Shown here: one piece after another, positions 45,639-56,498 of the stretch
Numbering within the stretch: position 1 is the first letter of the stretch
Layout of the letters: each line of letters opens with the position of its first letter
NCBI GenBank assembly: GCA_029747015.1
Contig: JAKOGI010002256.1
Coordinates: 62,915 to 126,914 of the forward strand
Direction: 5' to 3'
Length of the DNA: 64,000 bases
Source: Carnegiea gigantea
Taxonomy: Eukaryota; Streptophyta; Magnoliopsida; Caryophyllales; Cactaceae
Program-made: the position numbers and the translations under genes
Notes under the pieces: model-generated
Databases searched by the model: none
What the model was told of the DNA's origin: nothing
The model's input: the letters and a program-made list of their open reading frames with translations, nothing else

Positions 45639-47131
45639 TGTTAGAATGTATAAGGTTTTGATGATAACAAATCCAAGTGTTGTAGTAGTTGTTGTTGTTC
45701 CAAACAGGCTTTACCAACAGGGTCTTACTGCTGTTTTTCAATATATTAAAACTGCTTGACTAATGGTTTATCAAGAACAGGTACTCAAGTCAGCGATGTA
45801 AGAACAACCATGAGGAACAGGCTCTGTAAGGTGTTTTGAAGCATATCCTGTGAAGTGTTTGAAACATAAGATATAAGTGCAGCTGTGACAAACAGGTTCT
45901 GTGAAGTGTTTGCAGCAAAGTCGTTCTACAAGATGACTAGTGGTTACAACAAGATGTCTTGATCTGATTTGGTTTTATATTTTTAGACTCTTGTTAATAT
46001 GCCAATTAGAAAGTTTTAATTTACCACTCACTGGAAACGGTTTTGCTTTTCGGAAAATATTTCGGATCACCCTTCAGAACAACCCTGGGAACAGGGCGAT
46101 CAGGGTGTTTCCTGAATAAGCTGCGAAAAACTGCTTTGTACGATTTTTATCTTTTAGATTTTGAGCAGCTTCTTCAAAGATTTGTAAGAAAGATTTTTCT
46201 ATGGAGTATCTTATTCTTTACCCTAAAAAAGGGTTATCAAAAATCTTAAGGGATTTGCAAAATCTTTTTGAATAAAAAGAATATCCAATTTTTGGCAAGT
46301 GAATAAGGTAGTTGAGAAAAACAGGGCCTAGCGGCCAAAGAACACCGCCTTATGCACGCGGTTCAGGAAGTGTTTTTCAGCTCATGTCACCTTACCCCTT
46401 ATAGCTAAAGAATTCTATTTTCTCTAGGATTTTAGTTTTCAAAAATTTCAGAAATAGTTTTTCCATCCCTTGTGGGTAAAGGATTCTATATTCTTCAGAT
46501 TTTTTAGTTTCCAAAAATTTGATGAATTGTTTTCCAAGCACTATAAAAGGCGGCTTCTTACAATCTTGGAGACATCGGTTTTCAAAGAGAAAAAAAATCT
46601 GAGTTCATGAGCTAAAACGTTTGAAAAGAAAACCGAGCCTTGTGAGTGAATTAATTGAGCTTTCAAAGTTGGCATACTAGGACTTCATTGTACCCTATAT
46701 TAGCTTAGTTAAAGAAGCATTGTAATAGGGTATTTTTCCTTTATATTCTTCTTTCACAAGAGTGAGAAGAGTGTGTGTCCAAATCAAGGGGATTTTGGAC
46801 GTGGGGTAACTCGCCTTAGGGAAGACAAGTTACGTGTGTTACAAGTTGTAACAAGGTGTGTTACTATTATAACGTGCTTAGCCCGTTTAGTGAAGTGTGC
46901 AAATCCTACAGGAGGTAGGACGTGGTTTTTAACCTCAGTTGGGCTAGAGGTGTTTTCCACATAAAAATCCTGTGTCCATTATTTCCGCATTCAATTTTGT
47001 TGGATTTTCGCTTCTGCTTATCTCAGAAACAACCTGTGCGAACAGGGTCTAAGACTGTTTGCCAGCATATTGCGAAAATCGGACACCACAATTCACCCCC
47101 CTCTTGTGGTTGTGTACTCTCTAATTCAACA
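45639..47131 (+). repeat. E2 3' LTR, 1493 bp
   Basis: Begins TGTTAGAATG and ends TTCAACA. Differences from the 5' LTR are spread along the length with a small cluster at 46323-46336. Followed by GACCC. Confidence 0.97.
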
Positions 47132-48531
47132 GACCCTGACGAGGGTAATGGTTTGATATGTTATACGTAACCGTCCTGGGAGTACGAGCTTAAGCGTGAG
47201 CGTTAGGCCTCACTATGGGTTTGAGAATAGATCTCACCTAATCAGCACCCTGTAACGATCTTATGCCAGATGTATTTCCCTGATAAGCAAAGAAAAGCAG
47301 TTGGCATTTTGCCATTTTAAGTATTCCAGAAGAAAGAAAGTTTTAAGGGCCATTAAGAGGACAGTTGAATGAAATGTGAAAAGTTATAAGGGTCATTATG
47401 CGATCAATGCGAAAGAGATTTCATTTAATGAAAACGAGCCTCAAAGAGGCTAAGAAAAATGTTTTTATGGGCCTCAAGAGGCTAAGCAAAGTGTTTTCAA
47501 GAAAAGAAGAAATGTTTTCTGTGCATGTTTTGTGCTTTTCTTATGAATGAAATGTGAATGAGATTTCAAGTAAGGTAACTAAAGTGTTTTCACAAAAAGA
47601 AAGAAAGATGCTTATGTATATCATATGAATGAAATGCCAAGAAGAGTATGATTGTGAAAAGAGATAACCCTATGTGCGCATCATATGAATGAGGTTTTAT
47701 GCATAGTTTAAATGGAATGCTAAGAAGTTATGTTATAAAAAGAAAGATCCCTATGCTTAGCCCTCGATGCCTGCATATGTGCTTAACTGCTTGTTAGTAA
47801 AGAAGCTTAGTCATTCAGGGACCTAGAAATATGTTTGAGTGGTTAAAATGTTTGAGTGGTTAAAATGAAGTTTATGTTTAGCGATCCTTCCATAAGGGTT
47901 TTATGAATGCCTAATATGATAGTAAAGTATGAATACGTGATATATGACTATTAAAGATATTATTGCCTGCAAAGGTTTTGCTTTTAAGGAAGTCGGGGGA
48001 CACTCACTAAGCGTGTGGTTACTCATCCCACTACTCTTTCCTCCTTTTCCCTAGGTTTTCTTTATGACAGGAAGAAGTAGCTATGTCAAGATGGAATCTA
48101 TTCTTGCTTGCAAGGTGTCGTGTGTGCTCATTTGAAAGGATCTTACGTGTTTAATGAAGTCATGTAACGTGTTCTTAGTTTGTAAACGCATGTAAACCAA
48201 GTATTCTAGTTCATGTAATGCATATGGTACGATCTACGGCTGTATGAGCCAACCATCCAATTAGTTAGGTATCTTCTTGGTTAAAGTTAGTAATGTTTTA
48301 GGATGTAAACCCCAATACTCCGGTTGTGTAAACCGTTGAGTTGTATCTTTCATTTATTCTTTATTAATGAGTTATTCTGTTTGGTGTACTCTGAGCGAGT
48401 GGCTCGTTGAGTTATGAACTCCGGCGTGTAGCCATTGAGCTTTTTTTAAATGTTTTACGCTTCCATTGATTTGCAGAGGCTTATTGTAAGGCTTTTAGCC
48501 TGGAAACAGCCAGTTTTTAGGGAAAACTCTA
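47132..48531 (+). repeat. Gypsy LTR F, right part
   Basis: Resumes TGACGAGGGTAATGG after the target duplication and runs to GGGAAAACTCT, about 100 bases short of the LTR end. Acceptor-like CCCTAG|G at 48054. It includes a local duplication of GTTTGAGTGGTTAAAATG at about 47832-47867. Confidence 0.87.
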
Positions 48532-48534
48532 TAG

Positions 48535-48585
48535 TGTAAGATCCACCTTCTTTATTTTAAGTTAACCTGACTCTGATGCCATCAA
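48535..48585 (-). other. 51-bp joint: primer site fused to first 35 bases of an inverted LTR
   Basis: On plus: TGTAAGATCCACC through GTTAACCTGA (an LTR start), then CTCTGATGCCATCAA (degraded primer site, minus), then LTR G. The reverse complement matches 52671-52721 with about four substitutions and no indels. Confidence 0.85.
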
Positions 48586-51500
48586 TATAATACCCCCAAC
48601 CCCTAGGGCCAGGAGCGTTACATTTTCTTAACTTCTTACTTAAAATTTTGGAGCGAAGTGGACAAAGTTTCCCCTAAAAACTAGCCGTTTTCAGGCTAAA
48701 AGCCTTACAATAAGCCTCTGCAAATCAAGGAAGCATAAAACATTTAAAAAAAGCTCAATGGCTACAGGCTGGAGTTCGTAACTCAATGAGCCACATGCTC
48801 AGAGTATACCAAACAGAATAGTTCATTAATAAAGAAGAAATGAAAGATATAACTCAACGGTTCACACAATCAGAGTATTGGGGTCTACATCCCAAATCAT
48901 AACTAACTTCGACCAAGAAAACATCTAACTATTCAGATGGTTGGCTCATACAGCCATACAGAGCGACCTTCATACCATATGCATTACATGAACTAGTACA
49001 AACGTTTACAAACGAAGAATACTTTACATGACCTCATTAAAGACGTAAGTAGGCACACATAACACCTTGCAAGCGAGAATAGACTCAATCTTGACATAGT
49101 TGATTCAACTTCTTCCTATCACAAAGAAAACCCTGGGAAAAAAGGGGAAAGAGTAGTGGGATGAGCAACCACACGCTCAGTGAATGTGCCCCGACCCCCT
49201 TAAAACCAAAACCGTTGCAGGCAATAATATCTTTGGTAGTCACATATCACGTTTCCATACTTTACTATAATATTAGGCATTCGCAAAGTCCTTATGGGAG
49301 GGTTACTAACATAAACTTCATTTTAGCCACTCAAACATATTTCTAGGCCCCTCAATGACTAAGTTCCTTTACCAACAAGCAGTTAACTATGTAAGCAAGC
49401 ATCGAGGGCTAAGCATAGGGATTTTTCTTTTTATAACATAACCTTTTAGCATTCCATTTAAACTATACATGAAACATCATTCATATGATGCGCACATAAG
49501 GTTATCTCTTTTCATAATCATACTTTTCTTGGCATTTCATTCATATGATATACAGAAGGCGCACACACATTTTAAGTCTCATTCAAATCTCATTCATAAG
49601 GTATGCATGAAATATGCTCATAAGGCTTTCTTTTTCATGATCGCATCCTACATAGCATCGCATTCATAAGTCATACTTGGAATATGCACATAACGCTTTA
49701 TTTTCATTAGCATACTTTACTTAGATCCCATTCATATGATATGCACAAGTGTCTTTCTTTCTTCTTGTGAAAACACATTGCTTAGCCTTACTTGAAATCT
49801 CATTCACATTTCATTAATAAGAAAAGCATAGGACATGCACAGAAAACTTTTCTTATTTTCTTAAAAAGACTTTGCTTAGCCTCTAAAGGCCCATAAAAAC
49901 TCCTTTCTTAGCCTCTTTGAGGCTCGTTTTCATTGAAGGAAATCTCTTTCATATTGGTCGAATAATGACCCTTATAACTTTTCACATTTCATTCACCTAG
50001 CCTCTTAATGGCCCTTAAAACTTTCTTTCTTCTGAAATACTTAAAATGGCAAAATGCCAACTACTTTTTTTTTGCTTATTAGGAAAGTACATCTGGCATA
50101 AGATCATTACTGGGTGCTGATTGGGTGAGATCTATTCTCAACCCCATAGTGAGACCTAATGCTCACGCTTAAGCTCTCACTCCCAGGATGGTTACATATA
50201 ACTTATCAGATCATTACCCTCGTCAGGGTCATCTAGGGTTTCCTAATACCAAGACTTATCCCCTAGGCTAACATAATCATTCATAACATATTGTCAGAAG
50301 CACATTATCTTAGCCAATTGAAAGCGTATGGGCCATAACGGCGAATAATTTTGCTGCCTTCCACAGCGAAATCTTTTTTCACACATCGCACTTTCTTTTC
50401 AATCAAATTCTTTAGGGATTCCCCCGTTCAAGCGAGTCCACTCCCAAAATGAAGTTCATAGAGCTAAAATAGGCCATTGATTGCTAATAGTCATGGCTAT
50501 TATTGTTTTGAAACACGAGAAATGTTCTTTGTCAAATCACCACACTCACATGCATGATGCATCTTAATAACATAGAAGGGGAAGGATTTGCACGTATTAC
50601 ATTCAAGCACTTCATAATCATTTCAACAACACAATGAGCAGCACACGATCTCGCAATCCACGCGATTGCGGTTAATTCACAACCCAGGCTCCCTCCTCAT
50701 AAGCACCGTACCACAAGGAACCTCAAACCACTCATAGTTCTACCACAAACCATCCAACTACCATCTCGATTTTCAATTTAATAATCATAACATATTATCA
50801 TGCTTATAAAGAGACGTGTAATAGAGTTTATGCACTGACCTGGGCAAGCGGCACCTTCCAGCGGTGCATTATAGCGTATATAAACACATACACATATTTA
50901 TCTATATCGCATCAATTTGAAGCAGGCACTTAATGAACCGTATTAAACTAACAAGGCATGAAACTCAATTCCATTCATGACTTACATTTAAGAATTAAGC
51001 ATGTCATACCCATGTCATTTTAAATTACTATTCAGGCATAAAATAACTAGTTAAGCAATATCGATTCAAGGGTTTTGTTTATTATATCGAAGTTACTATT
51101 CAGGCGTAATTAAGCTAACTAAGCCTCATATGAATCGAGGCGTTCGTTCAATATATCAAAATTACTAATCAGGCATACATTAACCAATTAGGCAAACATC
51201 GAATCAAGGGTTCCGTTCATCATATCAAAGTTACTGTTCAAGCCTAATTAAACCAACTGAGCATAATATGAATCAAGGCACTCGTTTATTATATTGAAGT
51301 TACTATTCAAACCCATTTACCTCGTTTAACCATAGTACGATTCTAGGCATTCATTTATCATATCGATGCTACTATTTGAACTTAATAAGGTCATTTAAGC
51401 AGATTACGATTCTTGACATTTGTTTATTGTGTCGAAGTTACTATTCGAACCTATTTAAGTCATTTAAGCATCATACGATTCTAGGCATTCATTTATCATA

Positions 51501-52253
51501 TCGAAATTACTATGCAAGTCAACCCTTCAAGCATGCATTAACTGAATTCACTTGAATCGAACCCAAACATGCATAACTCATTTCGAACTATATTTTCAGG
51601 CATGTAATAACTGAATTCACTTGAATCGAATCTAAACATACATAACTCATTTCGGACTAAGTTTTCAGGCATACATTCCATCTAATATAACATACACAGT
51701 TTCTCATTACATATTTCATGAAATGAACTAAACCCAAGCTGACATGCATCATTGTTTAGGCTAAGACATTTCGAATCTGCTAATACTTAGGAGGCGAGAA
51801 ACACCCACCTCGATTCTAAACTAAGGACTCATTCTAAGGGCTTTGGGCTCGACTTCGGGTGTTGGAAAACCCCAATACCTGACCCTTGCTCGCTGACTGC
51901 TCAGCTAGGCCCCCAAACTGTGCATATCTTCGAATTCAGCCTAAGCCCAACTTAGTGAGCCCTAATTGAGTACCAATTGCACATCCAAGCTACTGACCGA
52001 ACCCTCGAATGTCTTGCCAAACCCGAAACCCTAGCTTTCAAACCCTTCACTCACACGGCTCTTGGTGGTTGCCAATACCCGAACCCACTGGCGCCACCTT
52101 ACCGGCGTCGATTAGGCGTGGCCTCGACCTCCATTTCCTCTCCCTCAAATTGCTTGATTCTCCTCTGTTTTCGCGGTGGTCACCGGGAAATTGCGCAAAA
52201 GGGTTGTACCAGTGGCCGGCCGCCATCCGCCGGTGAGCCGCCATAGTCCGCCG

Positions 52254-52257
<4 letters not shown>

Positions 52258-52314
<57 letters not shown>
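52258..52314 (-). repeat. (CT)n/(GA)n tract in leader of LTR G
   Basis: About 28 uninterrupted repeats, the longest of the leader tracts. Confidence 0.95.
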
Positions 52315-52317
<3 letters not shown>

Positions 52318-52377
52318 CGTTAGTGGTCGTCGGGGCTGGGGCAGAGAACCCCCTTGGTCGTGATAAGTTGCTGAAGC

Positions 52378-52396
52378 AGGGGGTTTCGGCCCCCTT
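52378..52396 (-). other. GGGGG hairpin in LTR G leader
   Basis: AGGGGG, loop TTTCGG, CCCCCTTT; longer GC stem than its relatives, followed by a T-run. Confidence 0.55.
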
Positions 52397-52420
52397 TCGT
52401 CCTCTCTTTTTTTTTGGTGC

Positions 52421-52670
52421 TCTTTATTAATGAACTATTCTGTTTGGTGCACTTCGAGCGAGTGGCTTGTTGAGTTATGAACTCCGGCGTGTAGCCGTTG
52501 AGCTTCTCTTAAATGTTTTACGCTTTCGTTTATTTGTAAGGGTTTATTGTAAGGCTTTTAGCCTAGAAACGGTTAGTTTTTAGGGGAAACTCTATCCGTT
52601 TTGCCCTAAAATTTAAGTAAGAAGTTAAGAAAACGTAATGCGCCTGGCCCTGGGGGCTAAGGGTGTTACA
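52421..52670 (+). repeat. Gypsy LTR H, last 250 bases
   Basis: Starts CTTTATTAATGAAC and ends GGGTGTTACA. Oriented opposite to G, which it abuts. Confidence 0.85.
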
Positions 52671-52721
52671 TTGATGGTATCAGAGCTAGGTTAACTTAAA
52701 ATAAAGAAGGTGGGTCTTACA
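52671..52721 (+). other. Primer site fused to first 35 bases of an inverted LTR
   Basis: TTGA, TGGTATCAGAGC (52675-52686), then inverted LTR start ending GGGTCTTACA, then inverted polypurine tract CTCTCCCCCCC. Same joint as 48535-48585 in opposite orientation. Confidence 0.88.
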
Positions 52722-53580
52722 CTCTCCCCCCCTTAAAAAAAATTTTCGTCCTCGAAGTTCTAAATCTGAGTTCTGTTATTTTGAGAATGTGCACACACGA
52801 CTATGACCAACACGGTAGGTTTCCAAAAGGTTTCATTTTGCAATCACTACTTCTTTTAAATCGGAAAAAACATGGCTTATGGTATCCAGTCTCCTCCTCG
52901 CCAGTCCTCTTTAAGCATTTACACACTCTATTTAGACGCCGAGGGCAAATCGCATTGAAGAGGGGCAATTGAGTTGGTGTGGAAAACCATATTGAGCTTG
53001 TTTTAAAAAAGGACATAGGTTTTCGATTATCTAGACTCAGTTCGCATGGCTAGCAACAACTCTATGCATAAGCACTTATAAGTGGGCATCTACAGGCATG
53101 ACAATCAGGACGATGACATCTCAAGGTCATATACTGTAGTCTCATTCCAAGGCAATGAGTTCAAGCCACTTTTTAGGATCAAAATTGTTAACTCGGAGAC
53201 TTTCATAACACATTAAAGCAGTAAGGCATCACATAAGCATCACGTGGCACCACGTAGCATAATCCTTAACATAGCGACATCATATATAGTAAGTAATTCA
53301 CAAGAGGGAAACATATGTGCTGACACTCTTATATTCATACATCGACCGTAGCTACTTTTCAGGTCTTTCATTCATTGCTGCTTATAAAGAACATGTCAGG
53401 TTCGTATGAAGGCAGTTAACTTAGTCAAGTTCATTCAAGGGCATGAAGAAATCATATCACTCTGAGGTAAAATCAACTGATCAGAAAGCTACCACATCGT
53501 ACTTAAGGTAGTACAGACATTATATTACTTCACATTGACAATGAAGGGGCTTGGGGTAATACTCGAATTCACATTGATAT
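52722..53580 (-). other. Gypsy internal 3' region, type alpha, inverted
   Basis: Reverse complement of about 33000-33854, from polypurine tract to ATATCAATGTG, then a sharp switch to LTR sub-repeats. No ORF of note. Confidence 0.8.
52906..52963 (-). other. Conserved internal-region stem-loop, copy 6
   Basis: Minus-strand arms CCTCTTCAA and TTAAAGAGG, one mismatch. Confidence 0.5.
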
Positions 53581-56477
53581 AAATGACTTAAATAGGTTCG
53601 AATAGTAATTTCGATATAATAAACAAATGTCTAGAATCGTAATCTGCTTAAATGACCTAATTAAGTTCAAATAGTAACATTGATATGATAATTGAATGCC
53701 TAAAATCATGCTATGCTTAAACGAGGTAAATGGGTTCGAATAGTAACTTCGATATAATAAACGAATGCCTTGATTCATATTATGCTCAGTTGGTTTAATT
53801 AAACTTGAATAGTAACTTTGATATGATGAACGGAACCCTTGATTCGATGTTTGCCTAATTAGTTAATGTATGCCTAATTAGTAATTTCGATATAATGAAC
53901 GAACGCTTTGATTCATATGAGGCTTAGTTGGCTTAATTAGGCCTAAATAGTAACTTCGATACAATAAACGAAACCCTTGAATCGATGTTGCTTAACTGGT
54001 TATTTTATGCCTGAATAGTAATTTAAAATGACATGAGTATGACATGCTTAATTCCTAAGCGTAAGTCATGAATGTAATCGAGTTTCATACCTTGTTAGTT
54101 TAATACGGTTCATTAAGTTCCTGCTTCAAGTTGATGCGATATAGATACATATGTGTATGTGTTTATATATGCTATAATGCACCGTTGGATGGTGTTGCTT
54201 GCCCACGTAAGTGCATAAACCCTATTACATGTCTCTTTATAAGCTTGCATGATAATATGTTATGATTACTAAACTGAAAATCGAGATGGTAGTTGGATGG
54301 TTTGAGGTAGAACTATGAGTAGTTCGAGGTTCTTTGCGGTACAGTGCTTGTGATGAGTGAGCCTGGGTTGTGAATTAACCACAATCGTGTGGATTGCGAG
54401 ACCGTGTGTGGTTCATTGCGTTGTTGAAATGATTATGAAGTGCTTGAATGTAATACGTGCGAATCCCTTCGCTTTTATGTTATTAAGATGCATTATGCGT
54501 GTGAAGGCATTGTTTTGAAAAAGGATGTTTCTCGTGTTTTAAAACAATAATAGCCATGACTATTAGCAATCAAAGGGCTATTTTCATTATATGAACTTCG
54601 TTTTGGGAGTGAACTCGCTTGAACGGGGGAATTCCTAAAGAATTTAATTGAAAAGAAAGTGCGATGTGTTAAAAAAAAAAAGATTTCGCTATGAGGGGCA
54701 GCAAAATTATTAGCCGTTATGGCCCATACGCTTTCAATTGGCTAAGATAATGTGCTTCGACCAATATGTTGTGAATGATTATGTTAGCCATGGGGATAAG
54801 TCCTGGTACTAGGAGACCCTAGAAGGCCCTGACGCTGGTAATGGTCTAATATGTTATATATAGTCGTCTAAGGAGTAATAGCTTAAGCATGAGCGTTAGG
54901 TCTCGCTATTAGGTTGAGAATAAATCTCATCCAATCAGCACCCTGTAATAATCTTATGCCAGATGTATTTTCCTAACAAGCAAAGAAAAGCAGTTGGCAT
55001 TTTGCTATTTTAAGTATTTCAGAAGAAAGAAAGCTTCGAGGGCCATTGAGAGGCCAGTTGAATGAAATGTGAAAAGTTATAAGGGTCATTATGCGACCAA
55101 TATAAAAGAGATTTCCTTTAATGAAACGACCCTCAAAGAGGCTAAGAAAAGAGTTCTTATAGGCCTTAAGAGGCTAAGCAAAGTGTTTTCAAGAACAGAA
55201 GAAGCGTTTTCTGTGCATGTCCTGTGCTTTTCTTATGAATTAAATGTAAATGAGATTTCAAGTAAGGCTAAGCAAGGTGTTTTCACAAGAAGAAAGAAAG
55301 ATGCTTGTGTATACTATACGAATGAGATCTAAGTAAAGTATGCTAATGAAAATAAAGTTTTATGTGAATATTCCAACTATAACTTCTGAATGAGATGCTA
55401 AGTAAGATACGATCATGAAAAAGAAAGTCATATGATCATATTTCGTGCATACCCGATGAATGAGATTTGAATGAGACATGAAATTTTTGTGTGCCTTATG
55501 TATACCATATGAATGAAATGCCAAGAAAAGTATGATTATGAAAAGAGATAACCTTATGTGCACATCATATGAATGATGTTTCATGTATAGTTTAAATGGA
55601 ATGCTAAAAGGTTATGTTATAAAAAGAAAGATCCCTATGCTTAGCCCTCGATGGTTGCTTACGTGCTTAACTACTTGTTAGTAAAGGAACTTAGCCATTG
55701 GGGGACCTAGAAATATGTTTGAGTGGTTAAAATGAGGTTTATGTTTAGTGATCCTTCCATAAGGGTTTTACGAATGCCTAGTATGATAATAAAGTATGAA
55801 TGCGTAATACGTGACTATTAAAGATATTATTGCCTGTAGCGATTTTGGTTTTAAGGGGGCCGGGGGATACTCACTGAGCGTGTGGTTGCTCATACCACTA
55901 CTCTTTCCCCTTTTTCCCCAGGTTTTCTTTGTGACAGGGAGAAATTGAGTCAGTTATGTCAAGATGGAGTCTATTCTCGCTTGCAAGGTGTCATGTGCGC
56001 CTACTTACGTCTTAATGAAGTCCTGTGAAGTATTCTTAGTTTGTAAACGTATGTAAACCAAGTATTCTAGTTCATGTAATGCATATGGTACGAAGGTCGC
56101 TCTATATGGCCGTATAAGCCAACTATCTAATTAGTTAGGTGTCTTCTTTGTTAAAGTTAATTATGTTTTGGGATGCAAACCCCAATACTCCAGTTGTGTG
56201 AAGCATTGAGTTGTATCTTTCTTTTATTCTTTGTCAATGAGCTATTCTGTTTGGTGTACTCCAAGCAAGTGGCTCGTTGAGTTATGAACTCCAGCATGTA
56301 GCCGTTGAGCTTCTTTTAAATGTTTTAAGCTTCTGTTGATTTGTAGGGATTTATTATAAGGCTTTTAGCCTAGAAACGGCCAGTTTTTAGGAAAAACTCT
56401 GTCCGTTTCGCCCCAGAATTTAAGTAAGAGGTTAAGAAAACGTAATGTTCCTGGCCTTAAGGGCTGGGGGTGTTACA
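53581..56477 (+). repeat. Gypsy LTR J, 5' half missing
   Basis: Begins inside the 68-bp sub-repeats and continues to GGGGGTGTTACA. Acceptor-like CCCCAG|G at 55921. Forms the short arm of the palindrome with K. Confidence 0.88.
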
Positions 56478-56498
56478 TTGATGCTCTGATACCATCAA
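56478..56498 (-). other. 21-nt head-to-head linker between LTR J and LTR K
   Basis: Begins TTGATG, ends CATCAA; the primer site reads on minus (56483-56494) and belongs to K. Exact reverse complement of 12400-12420. Confidence 0.92.

Larger units (their letters stand above)
36426..47131 (+). mobile_element. Complete Ty1/copia Sirevirus-like element E2, 10,706 bp
   Basis: Full-length insertion with identical-length LTRs, five-base target duplication, tRNA-iMet primer site, gag, pol, a third ORF and duplicated polypurine tracts. Counting by hand I find about 40 substitutions plus a few indels between the LTRs (about 2.7 percent), so it is fairly recent. Gag, integrase and the third ORF each contain inactivating changes, so it is not autonomous as it stands. 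Sense orientation matches the host LTR F. Confidence 0.96.
48586..52420 (-). repeat. Gypsy LTR G, 5' end missing
   Basis: Minus-strand LTR from its TATTATA end through the body, sub-repeats, donor-like GAG|GTGGGT (51808) and GC-rich leader to a T-run, where it is replaced by LTR H. About 600 bases of the LTR start are lost. Confidence 0.86.
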
